From Cacajao melanocephalus (lineage: Eukaryota > Chordata > Mammalia > Primates > Pitheciidae), in the NCBI GenBank assembly GCA_963573385.1, contig CAUYLG010070618.1, forward strand, positions 1-64,000: DNA of 64,000 bases. Reading direction: 5' to 3'. Below are positions 63,140-64,000 of this stretch, in pieces. A program made the translations under genes and the position numbers. The notes under the pieces are model-generated. The model saw nothing but the letters and a program-made list of their open reading frames with translations. It was not told the origin of the DNA and did not search any database. How positions within the stretch are numbered: the first letter of the stretch is position 1; every line of letters begins with the position of its first letter.

Positions 63140-64000
63140 ATTTTTTAAAAGAATAGATATTCTTTTTCAGAGCAGCTTTAGGTCCATAGCAAAACTGACT
63201 GGAAGGTACAGAGATCTGCCATATAACCTCTACCCTCCTGCCCCTCACCTCATGCACAGCCTCCCCTAGTATCAATGTCCCCACCCACCAGAATGGCACA
63301 TGTGTTACTACTGAGGAACCTCACTGACACATCATTATCAACAAAGGACCATAGTTCACATTAGGTTCACTTTTGGTGCTGTACATTTTGTGGGTTTGGA
63401 CAAACATCTAATGACATGCGTCTACTGTTACAGTATCCTACAGAATAATGCTGCCCTGAAAACTCTCTATGCCCCACTATTCATCTCTCCAACTTTACTA
63501 ATCCCTGGCAATAACTGATATTTTTATTGTCTCTATGGTTTTTGCTTTTCCAGAATGGCATGTAGTTGAAATCATACAGTCTGTAGCCTTTTCGGATTGG
63601 CTTCTTTCACTTAGTCATATGTATGTAAGGTTTCTCCATGTCTCTTCATGGCTTGTAACTCATTTCCTTTTAAGGTTCAATAATATTCCATCATCTGGAT
63701 GTAACACAGTTTTATTCATCCATTCATCTACTGAAGGATATCTTGGTTGCTTCCAAGTTTTGGCAATTATAAATAAAGCTTTTATCAATATCTTCCATGG
63801 AGATTATTATGTGGATATAAGTTTTCAGTTTTTTGGGGAAAATACCAAAGAGCAAGAAGGCAGGATATTATCCTTAGTTTTGGGAGAAACTGACAAAGTG
63901 TCTTCCAAAGTGGCTACACCATGTTTCATTCCCACCAGCAATGAATGAGAGTTCCTGCTGCTCTATATTCTTACCAGCATTTGGTGTTGTCAATGTTCTG
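63140..64000 (-). mobile_element. L1M-type LINE 3' end, continues beyond the window
   Basis: The antisense L1 3' UTR opens with 'cagagcagctttaggtccat' and 'catgcacagcctcccctagt'. It then passes 'tttccagaatggcatgtagt' and 'aataatattccatcatctgg' into ORF2 antisense ('cttccaaagtggctacacca', 'gcatttggtgttgtcaatgt'). The + frame 63535-63948 lies entirely in this antisense sequence and is not a gene. Confidence 0.93.

Noticed and set aside
63535..63948. 137-codon + strand frame
   Set aside because: Entirely antisense to a minus-strand L1; no protein-family features.

Overview
This is primate nuclear DNA, almost certainly human or a close relative. It is AT-rich and intron-like, with about fifteen diverged Alu elements on both strands, L1 fragments, and a deep layer of MIR, L2 and MER-type fossils. 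There is no bacterial, phage or plasmid gene organisation. The one supported coding feature is an internal exon at 39972-40363 on the + strand. It encodes about 130 residues of a glypican that I recognise as GPC6 (heparan-sulfate proteoglycan, glypican-6). It has a clean polypyrimidine tract and AG acceptor upstream and an AAG|GTAATT donor downstream. All other open reading frames longer than 60 codons look like chance frames, antisense shadows or repeat-derived frames.

Layout. 1-39971 is the upstream intron (phase 1 at the exon). It holds Alus at about 2.7, 6.2, 9.0, 12.7, 13.5, 16.9, 22.7, 24.8, 28.3 and 35.6 kb. It also holds a solo ERV1-like LTR at 5.34-5.79 kb, a 35-bp-arm inverted repeat at 4.74-4.83 kb, an L1 3' end at 13.5-14.7 kb split by an Alu, and an ancient CR1/L3-like LINE remnant at 21.85-22.2 kb. 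MIR, L2 and MER5 pieces are scattered through it. The exon lies in an 8.7 kb Alu-free stretch (35.9-44.6 kb). 40364-64000 is the downstream intron (phase 0). It holds an old L1 at 43.4-44.1 kb, two tandem Alus sharing one target site at 44.6-45.25 kb, two consecutive same-strand L2 fossils at 46.96-48.56 kb, a rearranged L1 composite at 48.9-50.66 kb, an inverted Alu pair at 53.4-54.6 kb, one more Alu at 61.5 kb, and the 3' end of a minus-strand L1 that runs off the right edge from 63.14 kb.

The most unusual structure is at 48886-50655. A minus-strand L1 with a twin-priming-type internal inversion is interrupted, within its ORF2 sequence, by a local tandem expansion plus a ~190-bp segment. 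That segment has a second copy about 1.43 kb away in direct orientation (~91% identical by hand alignment), with no L1 at the second site. It reads as a templated insertion during break repair. I found no new multi-gene system; the window is a large gene's intron-exon-intron landscape, and most of its content is transposon history. Repeat family names come from recognising consensus features by eye and were not checked with RepeatMasker; subfamilies are deliberately not assigned.
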